A stretch of 64,000 bases of DNA from Spirosoma sp. (GCF_026391055.1 NZ_JAPLET010000015.1:248001-312000), one strand, 5' to 3'; positions 44,101 through 52,582 are shown, counted from the first letter of the stretch. Made by a program: numbers and translations. The notes: a model not told the origin generated them from the sequence alone.

Positions 44101-44393
44101 CACCGGACAAAGATAACGTTGTGTCGGAAGAGCTGCTGAACGATGCCAGCTACGTCATCCTGCGGGAAATGACGCTTAATTACAGTTTGCCCGCTAAACT
44201 GGTAAGCCGCACGCCGTTCCGTAATATCCGGGCCGGGGTATATGGCCGGAACCTGTTCTATTTACAACGGAAGACCGACGGATTTGCACCGGAAGCCTCC
44301 TCTTTTAACGTGAACAACTCGTCGCTGGGCCTTGAGTCGACGGCACTGCCGCTGCTGCGGTATTTCGGGGTTAGCCTGAATGTAGAACTGTAA
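41127..44393 (+). CDS. SusC/RagA family TonB-dependent transporter
   Basis: 1088 residues. The signal segment is longer than usual from this ATG; the ATG at 41169 (MNMIAFLFYSSLCAQ) would give a compact signal peptide. Domains in order: carboxypeptidase-regulatory-like (IQGTVLDAKKEPLVGINVLV), plug with LSEVVVTALGIKRD, the SusC box DIETISVLKGPNAAALYGQRG, and a barrel ending RYFGVSLNVEL. Only distantly similar to the transporter at 30518, so it likely has a different substrate. Followed 48 bp later by its SusD partner. Confidence 0.95.
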   Translation: MKRTFRFFLSKRLLMNMIAFLFYSSLCAQTPIQGTVLDAKKEPLVGINVLVKGTTRGTVTDVNGKFIVNADPAATLIFSGVGFVRQEVAVGSRTDVSVTLAEDNAVLSEVVVTALGIKRDKRSLGYSIQELNGQDISAAKEANVATTLAGKMAGVQVTRSANGAGGSSRVVIRGANSLVGNSQPLYVIDGIPMDNQNPRAPGSSGGIDYGDGISNINSEDIETISVLKGPNAAALYGQRGSNGVVLITTKSGKNRKGIGVKYGIDYSLGDALVLPDFQDEYGQGLDGTFTNFRGNDGKIYTWAAAQAAGIQGVPKMSGGRDRFTRSSWGPRMEGQAYEDQWGNLLNLTPQPNTFQKFFNTEKQMVNNLSLEGGNDAVNYRVAYSNTNINGYVPTNTLNRNNISLRTVAKVTSKLEADVKVNYIAQQGVNRPTVSDAADNPAYIFISQPRSIPMDILANSAWTAADISKQLGYGTTPFVGLEKTYATNSSTANPYWTMSRTRNSDERQRIIGLVRLSYQFNDWIRLTARTGTDFYTDQRFRYRDKGTYVTTNKNGDITEEVTRTREDNSDVLLSLTPKVSDDISFSFNLGANHQRYYSRTTGNTGNEFIAPNLFIINNTLTNSYVFGLTESSINSVYGSGSIGYKEMAFIDFSARNDWSSTLSPKNNSFFYPAISGSLILTDALRLQSPTLSFLKVRASWAQAGSSGSPYQLNGNYSLDQYTQGGIPLASFASTIPDPNLKNELTTSNEFGLEARLFKNRVGVTVAYYNASTRNQILNVPLPPSSTFTSRLINAGEIRNHGIELSVNATPVKLASGFSWDATLNYSHNRNEVVSLAEGVSTYILGSDRGVQVIATPGKPFGTILGNGFQWLRDGSGNRIIDPATGLPVKTNAKILYEMGNALPKWIGGFNNVFRYKGITLSGLIDVSQGGKVYSQSLREELVYGTIKKTLPGRDGSYVAEGVVGSKSADGSWTSTGQANTKTVRAQDYWNVVAPDKDNVVSEELLNDASYVILREMTLNYSLPAKLVSRTPFRNIRAGVYGRNLFYLQRKTDGFAPEASSFNVNNSSLGLESTALPLLRYFGVSLNVEL

Positions 44394-44441
44394 GCATCAC
44401 TCCGAGTCGATGCAATTCGTTACTCAAATCTTCATGAATCA

Positions 44442-45938
44442 ATGAAAAAGATACTAAAACCCATTTATATCGCTGTTGTCCTGCTGGTTGCGCAGGGATG
44501 TACGGATGACTTCGAAAAAATAAATACCCCACCTACTTCGGTTACGACCATCGACCCCGGTCTGGTGTTATCTAAAGTGCAGCGCGACGCAGCTTTTTCA
44601 GAGGGGTTCGAGTACCCTAATAACCAATTTGGCTCCTGGGTGCAGCAGTGGGCAGGTGGTGTACTAATTTCGAGTTCTCGCTACGTACAGCAGGCCGATA
44701 CCGATCTGTGGGCCAGCCACTATGTGTATTTGCGAAACATCAGCCAGATCAGGAACCAGTTGCTGAAGGGCCTCGAAAATGACCCGAAAGGCCGTACAAA
44801 GCTGGCCATCGCCCGAATCGTTGAGATTTCCATCTGGCAGCGCCTGACGGATTTATTTGGCGATGTGCCTTATTCGCAAAGTGCGCTGGGAGTCGAAAAT
44901 GTGAACAACCAGCCGGTGTTCGACACGCAGGAGGCTATTTACAAATCGCTGATTACCGAACTGGATGCAGCCATCGCCAAGCTTACGGTTGGGGATGAAA
45001 GCTATGGCAACGCTGATTTTTATTACAAAGGCGATGTGGCCAAATGGAAGAAATACGGTAATTCACTGAAGTTGCGGCTCGGTATGCGTATTCGGTACGC
45101 TAACCCCGCGCTGGCCCAGAAAACCGTTAGCGAAGCCATGGGCCAGCCTTTGCTGGAGTCGAACGCCGATAATGCCGCCATTCCAACGTACAACGATGCC
45201 ACCAATGCCAACGTACACCCTGTGCTGAACCACTGGCTGGCCGGAAGCCCCGACCTAAAATATCTGGCCGATACGTTTGTAAACCAACTTGTTGCCACCA
45301 GCGACCCACGGTTGCCCGCGCTGGTGCAACCAACCGTCAACTCGGTAAAAGCCGGGAAGCCCGCTTATAAAGGCATCGGCGTAGCCCTCACGGACGCGTT
45401 GCTGAAAACGATCATCAAAGACGATTACTCTACGGCTTCGCAGACCACGTTTTTCAATAAGGCCTATTCGCCCGCTATCCCCTGTGTTCAGATGACCTTT
45501 GCAGATGTGAGTTTCTATAAGTCTGAAGCGGCTCTGGAAGGTTGGGGCGCTACCACCGATCAGGCGGAGAAATTCTATCAGGACGGGGTCAAAGCGGCTA
45601 TGGCAATGCCCCCTTATAACGTAACGGCTATTCCTGCAACCTACACCGAACTGTCGTTTGCAGGATTGACAAAAGAGCAGAAGCTTGAAAAGATCGGGAC
45701 GCAGAAATGGATTCAGCTGTTCGGTCGGTCGTACGAAGCCTTTATCGAGTGGCGCAGGATGGGCTATCCTAAACTAACGCCGGGGCCAAATGCTGGTTCG
45801 ACTAATGGGCAGATTCCCCGCCGGTCGGTATATTCGACCCAAGAGGCTCTGCTCAATAAGACCAACTACGATGCCGCCGTAGCCCGATTTTCCAATGGAG
45901 ACTCTTACCTGAGCAAAGTGTGGTGGGATAAGCGTTAA
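44442..45938 (+). CDS. SusD/RagB family outer-membrane lipoprotein
   Basis: 498 residues. Lipoprotein signal ILKPIYIAVVLLVAQGC with Cys20, then TDDFEKINTPPT. SusD-like helical repeats with W-Q-R-L-T-D-L-F-G-D-V-P-Y-S-Q, and an ending KVWWDKR that the other SusD protein of the window shares. It binds the substrate for the SusC above. There are no degradative enzymes next to this pair. A strong hairpin at 45949 closes the operon. Confidence 0.93.
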   Translation: MKKILKPIYIAVVLLVAQGCTDDFEKINTPPTSVTTIDPGLVLSKVQRDAAFSEGFEYPNNQFGSWVQQWAGGVLISSSRYVQQADTDLWASHYVYLRNISQIRNQLLKGLENDPKGRTKLAIARIVEISIWQRLTDLFGDVPYSQSALGVENVNNQPVFDTQEAIYKSLITELDAAIAKLTVGDESYGNADFYYKGDVAKWKKYGNSLKLRLGMRIRYANPALAQKTVSEAMGQPLLESNADNAAIPTYNDATNANVHPVLNHWLAGSPDLKYLADTFVNQLVATSDPRLPALVQPTVNSVKAGKPAYKGIGVALTDALLKTIIKDDYSTASQTTFFNKAYSPAIPCVQMTFADVSFYKSEAALEGWGATTDQAEKFYQDGVKAAMAMPPYNVTAIPATYTELSFAGLTKEQKLEKIGTQKWIQLFGRSYEAFIEWRRMGYPKLTPGPNAGSTNGQIPRRSVYSTQEALLNKTNYDAAVARFSNGDSYLSKVWWDKR

Positions 45939-45948
45939 TTACACCCTC

Positions 45949-46008
45949 CTAAAATGGATAAGGGGCCGCTTGATCGTTTAAGATCAAGCGGCCCCTTATC
46001 CATTTTAG
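45949..46008. terminator. Long perfect hairpin between convergent SusD and TPR genes
   Basis: Perfect 27-base arms (45949-45975 and 45982-46008) around a 6-base loop. No T-tract on either side. It starts 10 bases after the SusD stop and ends 7 bases before the stop of the opposite gene. Confidence 0.75.
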
Positions 46009-46015
46009 ACCATGC

Positions 46016-47707
46016 TTATTGACTATCAGCTTCGTTCGGACCGGCTATTTTGGCTAAATCCTTATTTTCGGGAAATAGAGCCAGCCCTTTAGTAAGCCAC
46101 TCATTACGAGCAGTCTCATCTTTCGTGACCAGTTCGTTGTACGAAATCAGGTATTTAAACGCCAGTACGAGGTCCTTCTTGTACCGGTTCCGCTCTTCCT
46201 CCTTATCGGCGATCATACTGATAAACTGCTCAAAGTAGGGTTTGGCTTTGCCCTTCATCACCGCTTCTTCGGGGGCGTAAGCGTAGTAATTGGCTTTGGC
46301 CCGGTAGAGTACCGTTGGGGCGTAATCGGGTGAGCCTTGTTGAGCCAGTGCCAGTGCCGAATCGGCTAGGGCGAACCGCAGGGTGTCGCGCTCCAGTTTA
46401 CCCGAACTGTCGCGTTTGAACCCGAGGGTGTAGTTACTCATGCCGTATCGGAACAAATCCTGTACATCGGCTTTAAAGCCGTGCTTAGCCGCCGAATCCA
46501 GAATAGCGACCGCTTCGGGGTGTTTTTTGGCCCGGTAATAATACTTGGCGATGTCGCTGTACAGATTATCGGTAGTATCGAAGGGAGCGGCTTTGGCAAG
46601 GTACACTGCTCCTAAGGAGTCATCGCTGGCGCTGTCGGTAGCCATGTAGGCCCGGCCAAGGTACTTGTAATCGTCCGGCATGGCTTTGTCCGGCGCTTTT
46701 TCCAGGAACGTGTTGATATTCTCGATGGCCTTGTCGGGCTGTTTGAGCGACGAGTAGGCCCAGCCTTTTATGCGGTACACAATCGGGTTCTGGCCCAGGG
46801 CTGTCCGGTTGCTGTCGATGAGCGTAACAGCTCGCTGAAAATCGTTGGCCAGAAAGTGGAATTGTGCCTGACGCAGCAGCGTTTCCTGCCGGGCATCGTG
46901 CGATACCGTAACGTACTGGTCCATGTAGCTGGCCGCTTCTTTGTATCGGTTGACCAGAAAGTACAGTTCGGCCAGCTGGTTGTAGGCCGGGGCGTACGAA
47001 CCGTTAGCTTCAATAGCTTTTTTATAATTCTCGACGGCCAGATTCAGGTTGCGTCCCTGCCAGTAAATGTCGCCAATGCGCTGGTATACCCGCGATGGGT
47101 TCATGCCCAGTTCAAGTGCACTTTCGTAGCGGGTAACGGCCGTACCCGCATCCTTGTTCAGGTAATGAGCATCGCCGAGGGCCAGCTGAATGGCTGCGTT
47201 CTTCTTGTCGCGCTCAGTGGCCTGGTTGAGGTAGTCAATGGCTTTGGCAGCATTGACCGCTTTGGCGTAAACGGGTTTTATTGACCCATTACCGGGGGTC
47301 AGGTAGCCTGTATAGGCTTCACCAATTCGATACAGAATATCGGCGTTTTTGCTTTTACTCTTTTTAAGTACCTCGGCCAGTTTAGGCTCGGCACTGGCCG
47401 CATTGTTTTCGACCAGATAACTAATGGCCATCCCCGTTTCGTTGAGTGGCGTGCGCTTCTCATCCATCGAAAGGCCTTTGGTAAACCAGATACGGGCCGA
47501 ATCGGGCTGACCCGAACGCAGGTAGCCGTAGCCCGCGTCGAACAGGCTTTGCATTGACGGGCTTTGCTGCGCGTTTCGGTTCAGCAGTTGCTTGGCCTCC
47601 GTAAACTGGCCAAGGTTCATCAGGGTGTTTGCATCGGGAGTGGGGGCTTGCGCCAGAGCCCCTACGGATAATCCCGACAGCAGTAAGGTTTTTATGTACG
47701 TTCTCAT
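46016..47707 (-). CDS. Exported tetratricopeptide-repeat protein
   Basis: 563 residues with a signal peptide (MRTYIKTLLLSGLSVGALAQ). About ten TPR-like helix pairs run to residue 440; good examples are AIQLALGDAHYLNKDAGTAV and YAPAYNQLAELYFLVNRYKEAAS. It probably serves as a periplasmic scaffold for protein contacts. No partner is known. Its upstream region holds four heptamers of the 11-bp-period repeat (47780-47819), 72 bases before the ATG, so it is likely to be controlled with the trehalose genes. Confidence 0.88.
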   Translation of the reverse strand: MRTYIKTLLLSGLSVGALAQAPTPDANTLMNLGQFTEAKQLLNRNAQQSPSMQSLFDAGYGYLRSGQPDSARIWFTKGLSMDEKRTPLNETGMAISYLVENNAASAEPKLAEVLKKSKSKNADILYRIGEAYTGYLTPGNGSIKPVYAKAVNAAKAIDYLNQATERDKKNAAIQLALGDAHYLNKDAGTAVTRYESALELGMNPSRVYQRIGDIYWQGRNLNLAVENYKKAIEANGSYAPAYNQLAELYFLVNRYKEAASYMDQYVTVSHDARQETLLRQAQFHFLANDFQRAVTLIDSNRTALGQNPIVYRIKGWAYSSLKQPDKAIENINTFLEKAPDKAMPDDYKYLGRAYMATDSASDDSLGAVYLAKAAPFDTTDNLYSDIAKYYYRAKKHPEAVAILDSAAKHGFKADVQDLFRYGMSNYTLGFKRDSSGKLERDTLRFALADSALALAQQGSPDYAPTVLYRAKANYYAYAPEEAVMKGKAKPYFEQFISMIADKEEERNRYKKDLVLAFKYLISYNELVTKDETARNEWLTKGLALFPENKDLAKIAGPNEADSQ

Positions 47708-47779
47708 GTTGCGTTAAGGTTTAGCCTCCTTGTCATGATTGATCTTCTGAAGAAGGCATAGGCAAGGTGCAGTCCAGAA

Positions 47780-47819
47780 CTAAGAAAGGGCTTAAGGATT
47801 TCTTAGAATTGCCTTAGAA
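47780..47819 (-). promoter_or_regulatory. Site A: four heptamers at 11-bp period before the TPR gene
   Basis: On the plus strand: CTAAGAA (47780), CTTAAGG (47791), CTTAGAA (47802), CTTAGAA (47813). Each start is exactly 11 bases after the last, so 7-bp units are separated by 4 bases as in a PhoB box. Read toward the TPR gene the unit is TTCTAAG. The near edge is 72 bases before its ATG. Confidence 0.8.
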
Positions 47820-47840
47820 TCGCATTGATGCCACAGTAAG

Positions 47841-48062
47841 CTATTGATCTTCTGCGAGGGTGGCCTGATAGCCCGCTTTTTGAACCGCTTTCAGAACCAG
47901 ATCGGCAATGCGGTTGTCGGTGGTTTGTACGGTAAGGAGGTTGTCGGGTGCTTCGGTAGCGATGTTCCAGCCGTCGACCTGCTCAATATCGTTGAGGTTC
48001 AGCGTAACAGCGGCAACGTCGTCGCTCGATTTGATGTTAGTCTTGAAATTTAGTGTTTCCAT
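47841..48062 (-). CDS. Heavy-metal-associated (HMA)-like domain protein without metal-binding cysteines
   Basis: 73 residues. The ferredoxin-like fold of HMA domains is recognisable: METLNFKTNI, loop, DDVAAVTLNLNDIEQVDGWNI, LLTVQTTD, and ADLVLKAVQKAGYQATL. Where HMA proteins have the metal-binding C-x-x-C at residues 12-15, this protein has S-S-D-D. So copper-type thiolate binding is lost; a role as a protein-binding relict, or with a different ion, is possible. Two aspartates do not make a usual soft-metal site. It lies between the coiled-coil and TPR genes on the same strand. Confidence 0.75.
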   Translation of the reverse strand: METLNFKTNIKSSDDVAAVTLNLNDIEQVDGWNIATEAPDNLLTVQTTDNRIADLVLKAVQKAGYQATLAEDQ

Positions 48063-48080
48063 GTCGTTGAGTTGATTGGG

Positions 48081-48195
48081 TTATGTACCAAACAGCCTCT
48101 AGCTGTTTGAGTGATAAGCTAAAAGGGATAGTGATATTTCATCGTGCGCTTAGGTTGTACTTTCCACAAGCAGATGGAAGCTGTTTGGTACATAA
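48081..48195. repeat. Nested inverted repeat filling the intergenic region
   Basis: A 16-base perfect inverted repeat, TTATGTACCAAACAGC (48081-48096) and GCTGTTTGGTACATAA (48180-48195), flanks 83 bases. The left copy also pairs with an adjacent GCTGTTT (48102-48108) across CTCTA, so two alternative hairpins can form. It occupies most of the space between the coiled-coil gene's stop and the HMA-like gene's start. It resembles a small MITE-like element or a transcript switch. Confidence 0.7.
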
Positions 48196-49107
48196 TTAGA
48201 AAAATAGAAAGCTGTCCCGAAACTGGAAGGTGACTGCGCCCAGATACGCGTTTTTGGTAAATACGGCTGCCCGATAGCTACCGGGTTTAAGCGTTTTCGC
48301 CGGGCTAAGGCTAAACGAAATCCGTTGTGGATTGCGGCTAAAGTTTACATTCTGTACGGCATGAACGGGTATCACTTCGTTTACATCAGCCAGAGAAACC
48401 GTTAAGGCACGCATCGGTTCGGGCACGGCGTTCTGCTGGCTATCCGTCAGGCTCAGATACACATCTTGTGCGCCCTCCAGCCGCAATTCGGCGGGTACAC
48501 CCAGAGAAATGGTCAGCGTGTTTACTTTTTTAGCTTTTGCCGTTTCCTTCCGGTTGGCCTTGGTGGCTACGACCAGAAATGAATCGCCCGTAACCGCCGA
48601 CTCCGATACTTTTGTGAGCAGTGAAGCGTTGAGGGTACTTACCTGTTGCTGTAGTTGCTTATTTTGGCTAAGCAACAGGCTGTTGGAATCGGTGAGCCAG
48701 TTTATCTTATCTCGAACGGCTTCCATTTGATTTTCCAGACTATCCCGCCGGGTGGTTAGCGTGCTTACGGTCTGATTGAGTTGCCGGATCGTGTTGCCAG
48801 TGCTGGAAGCACGCTGCCGGAGTCCGTTCAATTGCCGGTCGTGGGCGGCTACCTGCTCATGCGCAGCCGTTATTCGTTTAGTAAGCCAGCTGTTTTCGTC
48901 GGTCGCCGTCTCTAGCTGTCTATCCAGATTGCGTACGTCGCCCTCCAGCCGGAACTTGGCCGATAAAAGCGAATCGGCTCGTTGCTCATTCAGGTCGTTT
49001 TCCTTAATCAGTGTTTGGGTGCGCTGCCAATAGTAAAGACCAAAGGCTACAAAAAGCGCAGTTAGCGCGACGAGTACGCCGGTAAGTATGTTGTTTCGTT
49101 GTGCCAT
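48196..49107 (-). CDS. Membrane-anchored coiled-coil protein
   Basis: 303 residues from the ATG at 49107; a TTG at 49122 is in frame. One membrane helix (about 8-27) near the N-terminus, then a coiled coil from about 33 to 165 with clear heptads (RQLETATDENSWLTKRI), then a beta-rich C-terminal domain of about 115 residues (NTLTISLGVPAELRLEGAQDVYL). No recognised family. The topology suggests an inner-membrane anchor with a periplasmic coiled coil. Its upstream region carries three to four 11-bp-period heptamers. Confidence 0.75.
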   Translation of the reverse strand: MAQRNNILTGVLVALTALFVAFGLYYWQRTQTLIKENDLNEQRADSLLSAKFRLEGDVRNLDRQLETATDENSWLTKRITAAHEQVAAHDRQLNGLRQRASSTGNTIRQLNQTVSTLTTRRDSLENQMEAVRDKINWLTDSNSLLLSQNKQLQQQVSTLNASLLTKVSESAVTGDSFLVVATKANRKETAKAKKVNTLTISLGVPAELRLEGAQDVYLSLTDSQQNAVPEPMRALTVSLADVNEVIPVHAVQNVNFSRNPQRISFSLSPAKTLKPGSYRAAVFTKNAYLGAVTFQFRDSFLFF

Positions 49108-49167
49108 AGCCTTGTTTATCAATAACGTTTGCCAATTCCGTTGATCCTGTAAAGCTGGCGTAACCGT

Positions 49168-49207
49168 GTTATAGCCAGCTTAAGGAAACCTTAAAATTTG
49201 CTTAGAG
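49168..49207. promoter_or_regulatory. Site B: heptamers at 11-bp period between coiled-coil and DUF389 genes
   Basis: CTTAAGG (49179), CTTAAAA (49190), CTTAGAG (49201), with a degenerate GTTATAG at 49168, again exactly 11 bases apart. The clear units begin 71 bases before the coiled-coil ATG and end 196 bases before the DUF389 ATG. Confidence 0.7.
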
Positions 49208-49403
49208 AAGGTATTCAGACTAATAGGCTTTTAGGGCGTGTTGGCATACATTAGGTCATGAGCTGAAGCCTGCCGGTACGTTTCCTGGCTATCACGCAGA
49301 GTAAATAAGTGCACTAAAACGAATGGAATTTGGCAGTTTGCATTAATTTTCGTCTGGAAAACCGGATAGCCGGTTACATTTTCCTGACCTATACTCACCT
49401 TTT

Positions 49404-50798
49404 ATGCTTGTTAATGACCCTAATCTGCGTCGTACCAAACGTCCGGACACTATAGCTCAGATTGGCACTTTCCTGCGCGAACGGTTTAGTCTGGAAGAGG
49501 ATAAAGACGACCAGGCCGGTGTGGTCCTGTCGATCAGCCGGGGTATTGAGTTTAGGGGGATAAACCTCTGGACACTCATTTTTGCCATTTTTATTGCGTC
49601 GATTGGCCTTAATGTCAACTCAACGGCTGTCATCATCGGGGCTATGCTTATTTCGCCGTTGATGGGGCCTATTATGGGTATTGGGCTGGGGGTGGGCATC
49701 AATGATCTGGCTATGATTCTGCAATCATTGAAAAACCTCAGTCTTGCAGTGGTTATCAGCCTGATTACCTCAACGGTTTATTTCCTGATCAGCCCCTTAC
49801 ACATAGCCCAGTCCGAATTACTGGCTCGTACATCGCCCACCGTCTGGGATGCATTCATTGCTTTTTTTGGCGGGTTGGCGGGTATTGTGGCGGGTTCACG
49901 GCGCGAGAAGATCACCAACGTTATACCGGGTGTTGCCATTGCCACAGCGCTGATGCCGCCTATCTGTACGGCGGGTTATGGACTCTCCATCGGTAACATT
50001 TATTATTTCGCCGGGGCTTTTTATCTGTTTCTGATCAACAGTGTTTGTATCAGTCTGGCAACATTTCTAATTGTTCGGTTTCTGGACTACCATCAGAAAG
50101 AATACCCGACGCCGGAAGTTGAACGGCGGGTTCGGCATACGATCTGGGTGGCGGTTTTAATTGTTGTCGTACCCAGTACATACCTCGGCTATCAGATTGT
50201 AAGGAAAACGATCTTTGAGCAGTCTGCCAAACGCTTCATCGCCAACGAGTGCAATTTTCAGTTTCGACAGGTTATTAAATACGATGCTCATTTTAACCGA
50301 AAGCAGAGCAGGCTGGAACTTATGCTGGTTGGTGAGCCATTGCCCAAAGATTCGATCAATCTGTTAACCTCAAAGATGGTTGCTTACGGGCTGGACGATG
50401 CAAAACTGGTGGTGCGGCAGGGTAGCTTTAAAGATGCAACCGTCGATGTCGATGCCATCACCACCTCCGTTACAGATCAGGTAGTACGGTATAATCAGGC
50501 ATCGATTGCCGTTAAAGACCAGACCATCGATTCATTACGTCGGTATATTGACCAGACACAGTCTGAAAGATTACCAATAGCTGATTTACGCGACGAACTA
50601 AAAACGCTCATGCCCGATGTTCGGACGTTTACCGCAGCGCGGTCGCTGGTGATGTCCGGCAATAGCACGAAACCCGATACGGTTATGCTGGTGTATGCCC
50701 GGTTTTCCCGACGACATACGGCGGCTGAACGGAAGCGTATTGAAAAGTGGCTTCAGACGCGTACGAAAAGTAAGCGGATCAAACTGTTAATTGAGTGA
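49404..50798 (+). CDS. DUF389 family membrane protein
   Basis: 464 residues. The family core is clear: LNVNSTAVIIGAMLISPLMGPIMG and VIPGVAIATALMPPICTAGYGLSIG, in a set of about seven membrane helices between residues 55 and 265. The C-terminal 200 residues are soluble, with alpha/beta character. DUF389 proteins are widespread membrane proteins with no defined substrate. It is divergent from the coiled-coil gene, and the 296-bp region between them contains site B. Confidence 0.88.
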   Translation: MLVNDPNLRRTKRPDTIAQIGTFLRERFSLEEDKDDQAGVVLSISRGIEFRGINLWTLIFAIFIASIGLNVNSTAVIIGAMLISPLMGPIMGIGLGVGINDLAMILQSLKNLSLAVVISLITSTVYFLISPLHIAQSELLARTSPTVWDAFIAFFGGLAGIVAGSRREKITNVIPGVAIATALMPPICTAGYGLSIGNIYYFAGAFYLFLINSVCISLATFLIVRFLDYHQKEYPTPEVERRVRHTIWVAVLIVVVPSTYLGYQIVRKTIFEQSAKRFIANECNFQFRQVIKYDAHFNRKQSRLELMLVGEPLPKDSINLLTSKMVAYGLDDAKLVVRQGSFKDATVDVDAITTSVTDQVVRYNQASIAVKDQTIDSLRRYIDQTQSERLPIADLRDELKTLMPDVRTFTAARSLVMSGNSTKPDTVMLVYARFSRRHTAAERKRIEKWLQTRTKSKRIKLLIE

Positions 50799-50807
50799 GC
50801 AGGCTTA

Positions 50808-51014
50808 CTAGCGCAGTAAGCTTGGCACATCGACCAGCCATACGATCAGCAGGGAGATCAGGAAGAGTATACTCACAAAGATCAGGAGCCAGTCGAGCTT
50901 GCGGGTGGGTTTATGATCTGTGAGCTTATCCGCTTTGGTTCGTGCTGTATTCCTGCCCGTAAGTTCAGGATACGAAGACGTAGAATTGGGGCGGGAGATG
51001 GTCCTTTTTGGCAT
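50808..51014 (-). CDS. Small single-pass membrane protein
   Basis: 68 residues from the ATG at 51014; the frame also reaches a TTG at 51062. A basic and polar N-terminal half (MPKRTISRPNSTSSYPE) is followed by one membrane helix near the end (WLLIFVSILFLISLLIVWLV). No family recognised. It seems real because it has its own strong 11-bp repeat site C 67 bases upstream, at the same distance as in the other regulon genes. Confidence 0.6.
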   Translation of the reverse strand: MPKRTISRPNSTSSYPELTGRNTARTKADKLTDHKPTRKLDWLLIFVSILFLISLLIVWLVDVPSLLR

Positions 51015-51081
51015 AAACTCGCTAAGCTTCGGTGCGGTATGACCCTTTAATACTATACACAAACAAAGCTGCTTCGAATAG

Positions 51082-51121
51082 CTTAATATCCGCTGATAAA
51101 TTCCTTAGAATCTCCTTAGAA
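51082..51121 (-). promoter_or_regulatory. Site C: four heptamers at 11-bp period before the small membrane protein gene
   Basis: CTTAATA (51082), CTGATAA (51093), CTTAGAA (51104), CTTAGAA (51115), starts exactly 11 bases apart. The near edge is 67 bases from the ATG at 51014, and a TATAGTA word lies between them on the minus strand. Confidence 0.8.
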
Positions 51122-51206
51122 TACAATCCTTAATTTACCGGTAGTGGTTAGTAAGGTCGGCAGGCACTTAACCAGTCTCTAATGATCAATAACCGCTAAC
51201 CCATCA

Positions 51207-52571
51207 TCAATACGGAATTTCAATAGAGAATACCGTAGGCTGACCTCTTTCTGAGCGAACCATTATCTGACCGCCATGCAGACGAATAATGCGAGAAACC
51301 AGCGAAAGCCCTACGCCATAACCCCGGATATCGGCCGTTTGTCGACTTCGATAAAATGGCTCGAAAATGTACGGCAGGTCATCAGCCGGAATGGGGTGCC
51401 CTGTATTCTCAACGCTTACATTCAGGGCCTTCGGACTGCTGCTGACGTGTACCTGAGCCCGACCGTCGTCAGCAAATTTGCAGGCATTTTCCGTTATGTT
51501 TTTCAGCGCCGTAGCGAGTAGGGTCCGGTTGCCATGTATTGTTAGCTGATCGGGGTCGTCGGGAAGGGTGCCCATACTGACGCTTACCTGATAGCGCGGA
51601 TTGATCGCCGTTACTTCATCACGAATATCCCAGACAAGCTCGTCGAGCCGTACTGCATCCGTCAATAAACCGGCGGCATCGTCTTGATTTACCTGTGAAA
51701 GTTGCAGCAGCTCGTGGGTAAGGTCGGCCAGTTCGCGTACATCGTCGAGCACGGAACGGATCGTTTGCCGGTAAGCTTCCGGCTCCCGCTGATTTAGTAA
51801 GCTGACTTCCAATTGCGAACTGATCTGCGTAAGCGGATTTTTCAATTCGTGCGAGACATTGGCAACAAACATGCGTTGCAGCCGAAACGACTCTACCGCC
51901 CGGTCCAGCAACCGGTTGATCGTTGCCGACAGCCGACTAATCTCGTCGTCGTCTTTCGTAACAGCCAGCCGTTCATCCCGATTATTGGGAAAGATGGCGC
52001 TCAACGTATTGTCAATTTGTTGCATGGGTTGCAGCGCATCGCCCGCGAAAAACCAGCCCGAAAGGGCCGTAATAGCGGCAATCAGCATAAATAGACTCGA
52101 AAGGGACCAGATAAGACGTCGTAGAAATTCATCGCCATAGGTGTTTTTTGCACTCGCTATAACGATATACTGGCCGGAAGCCGTCATAAATCGAATCCCG
52201 GAGACGTAATATCCGCTTTGCTGAAAGTCTTTCTTTTTCGATTGCCGAATGGTGGCTAATGTTGCCTTGTCGATCTGTAGAGACAGAGCTTCGTTGGTAA
52301 TGAAGATAATCGAGTCTTTATTATCGAAAATGGTAATTTTCTGTTCGGGTAACTGGTCTTTCCGAATCCGGCCCAGCTGTCGGATCAGCTGAGCATCGAG
52401 CCGATGCCGAATAAGCATGTCGCCCGCTGTGGTGGCCTTCCGCTCGAGTCGCCGGTAAAAATCCGAAGAGACAAAATACCAGCAAAAGGCATAGATACTG
52501 ACAAAGGCAAGCAGCATAATGCTGGATACTAGTCCGGTAAATCGTATCGTAAGCCGCTTACGGATAGTCAT
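51207..52571 (-). CDS. Sensor histidine kinase
   Basis: 454 residues. Two membrane helices (about 13-35 and 152-176) enclose a periplasmic domain of about 115 residues; a HAMP-like linker follows. H241 in VANVSHELKNPLTQ is the phosphorylated histidine, and the ATP site has NITENACKFAD and GYGVGLSLVSRIIRLHGG. It pairs with the response regulator upstream at 52681-53358 on the same strand, separated from it by palindromic element P3, whose arm ends about 11 bases before this start. Signal unknown, perhaps envelope or osmotic stress given the cluster. Confidence 0.93.
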   Translation of the reverse strand: MTIRKRLTIRFTGLVSSIMLLAFVSIYAFCWYFVSSDFYRRLERKATTAGDMLIRHRLDAQLIRQLGRIRKDQLPEQKITIFDNKDSIIFITNEALSLQIDKATLATIRQSKKKDFQQSGYYVSGIRFMTASGQYIVIASAKNTYGDEFLRRLIWSLSSLFMLIAAITALSGWFFAGDALQPMQQIDNTLSAIFPNNRDERLAVTKDDDEISRLSATINRLLDRAVESFRLQRMFVANVSHELKNPLTQISSQLEVSLLNQREPEAYRQTIRSVLDDVRELADLTHELLQLSQVNQDDAAGLLTDAVRLDELVWDIRDEVTAINPRYQVSVSMGTLPDDPDQLTIHGNRTLLATALKNITENACKFADDGRAQVHVSSSPKALNVSVENTGHPIPADDLPYIFEPFYRSRQTADIRGYGVGLSLVSRIIRLHGGQIMVRSERGQPTVFSIEIPY

Positions 52572-52582
52572 ATCTTTTTTTT

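Noticed and set aside
28943..45938. One complete polysaccharide utilisation locus spanning both SusCD pairs
   Set aside because: The pairs face opposite ways, the genes between are oxygenases and redox proteins, and there is no hydrolase, sigma factor or sensor with them.
47708..47840. Repeat array at 47780 as the tail of the HMA-like gene
   Set aside because: The repeats lie after that gene's stop and continue the exact 11-bp period with units that match three other upstream regions, so regulatory function is the better reading.
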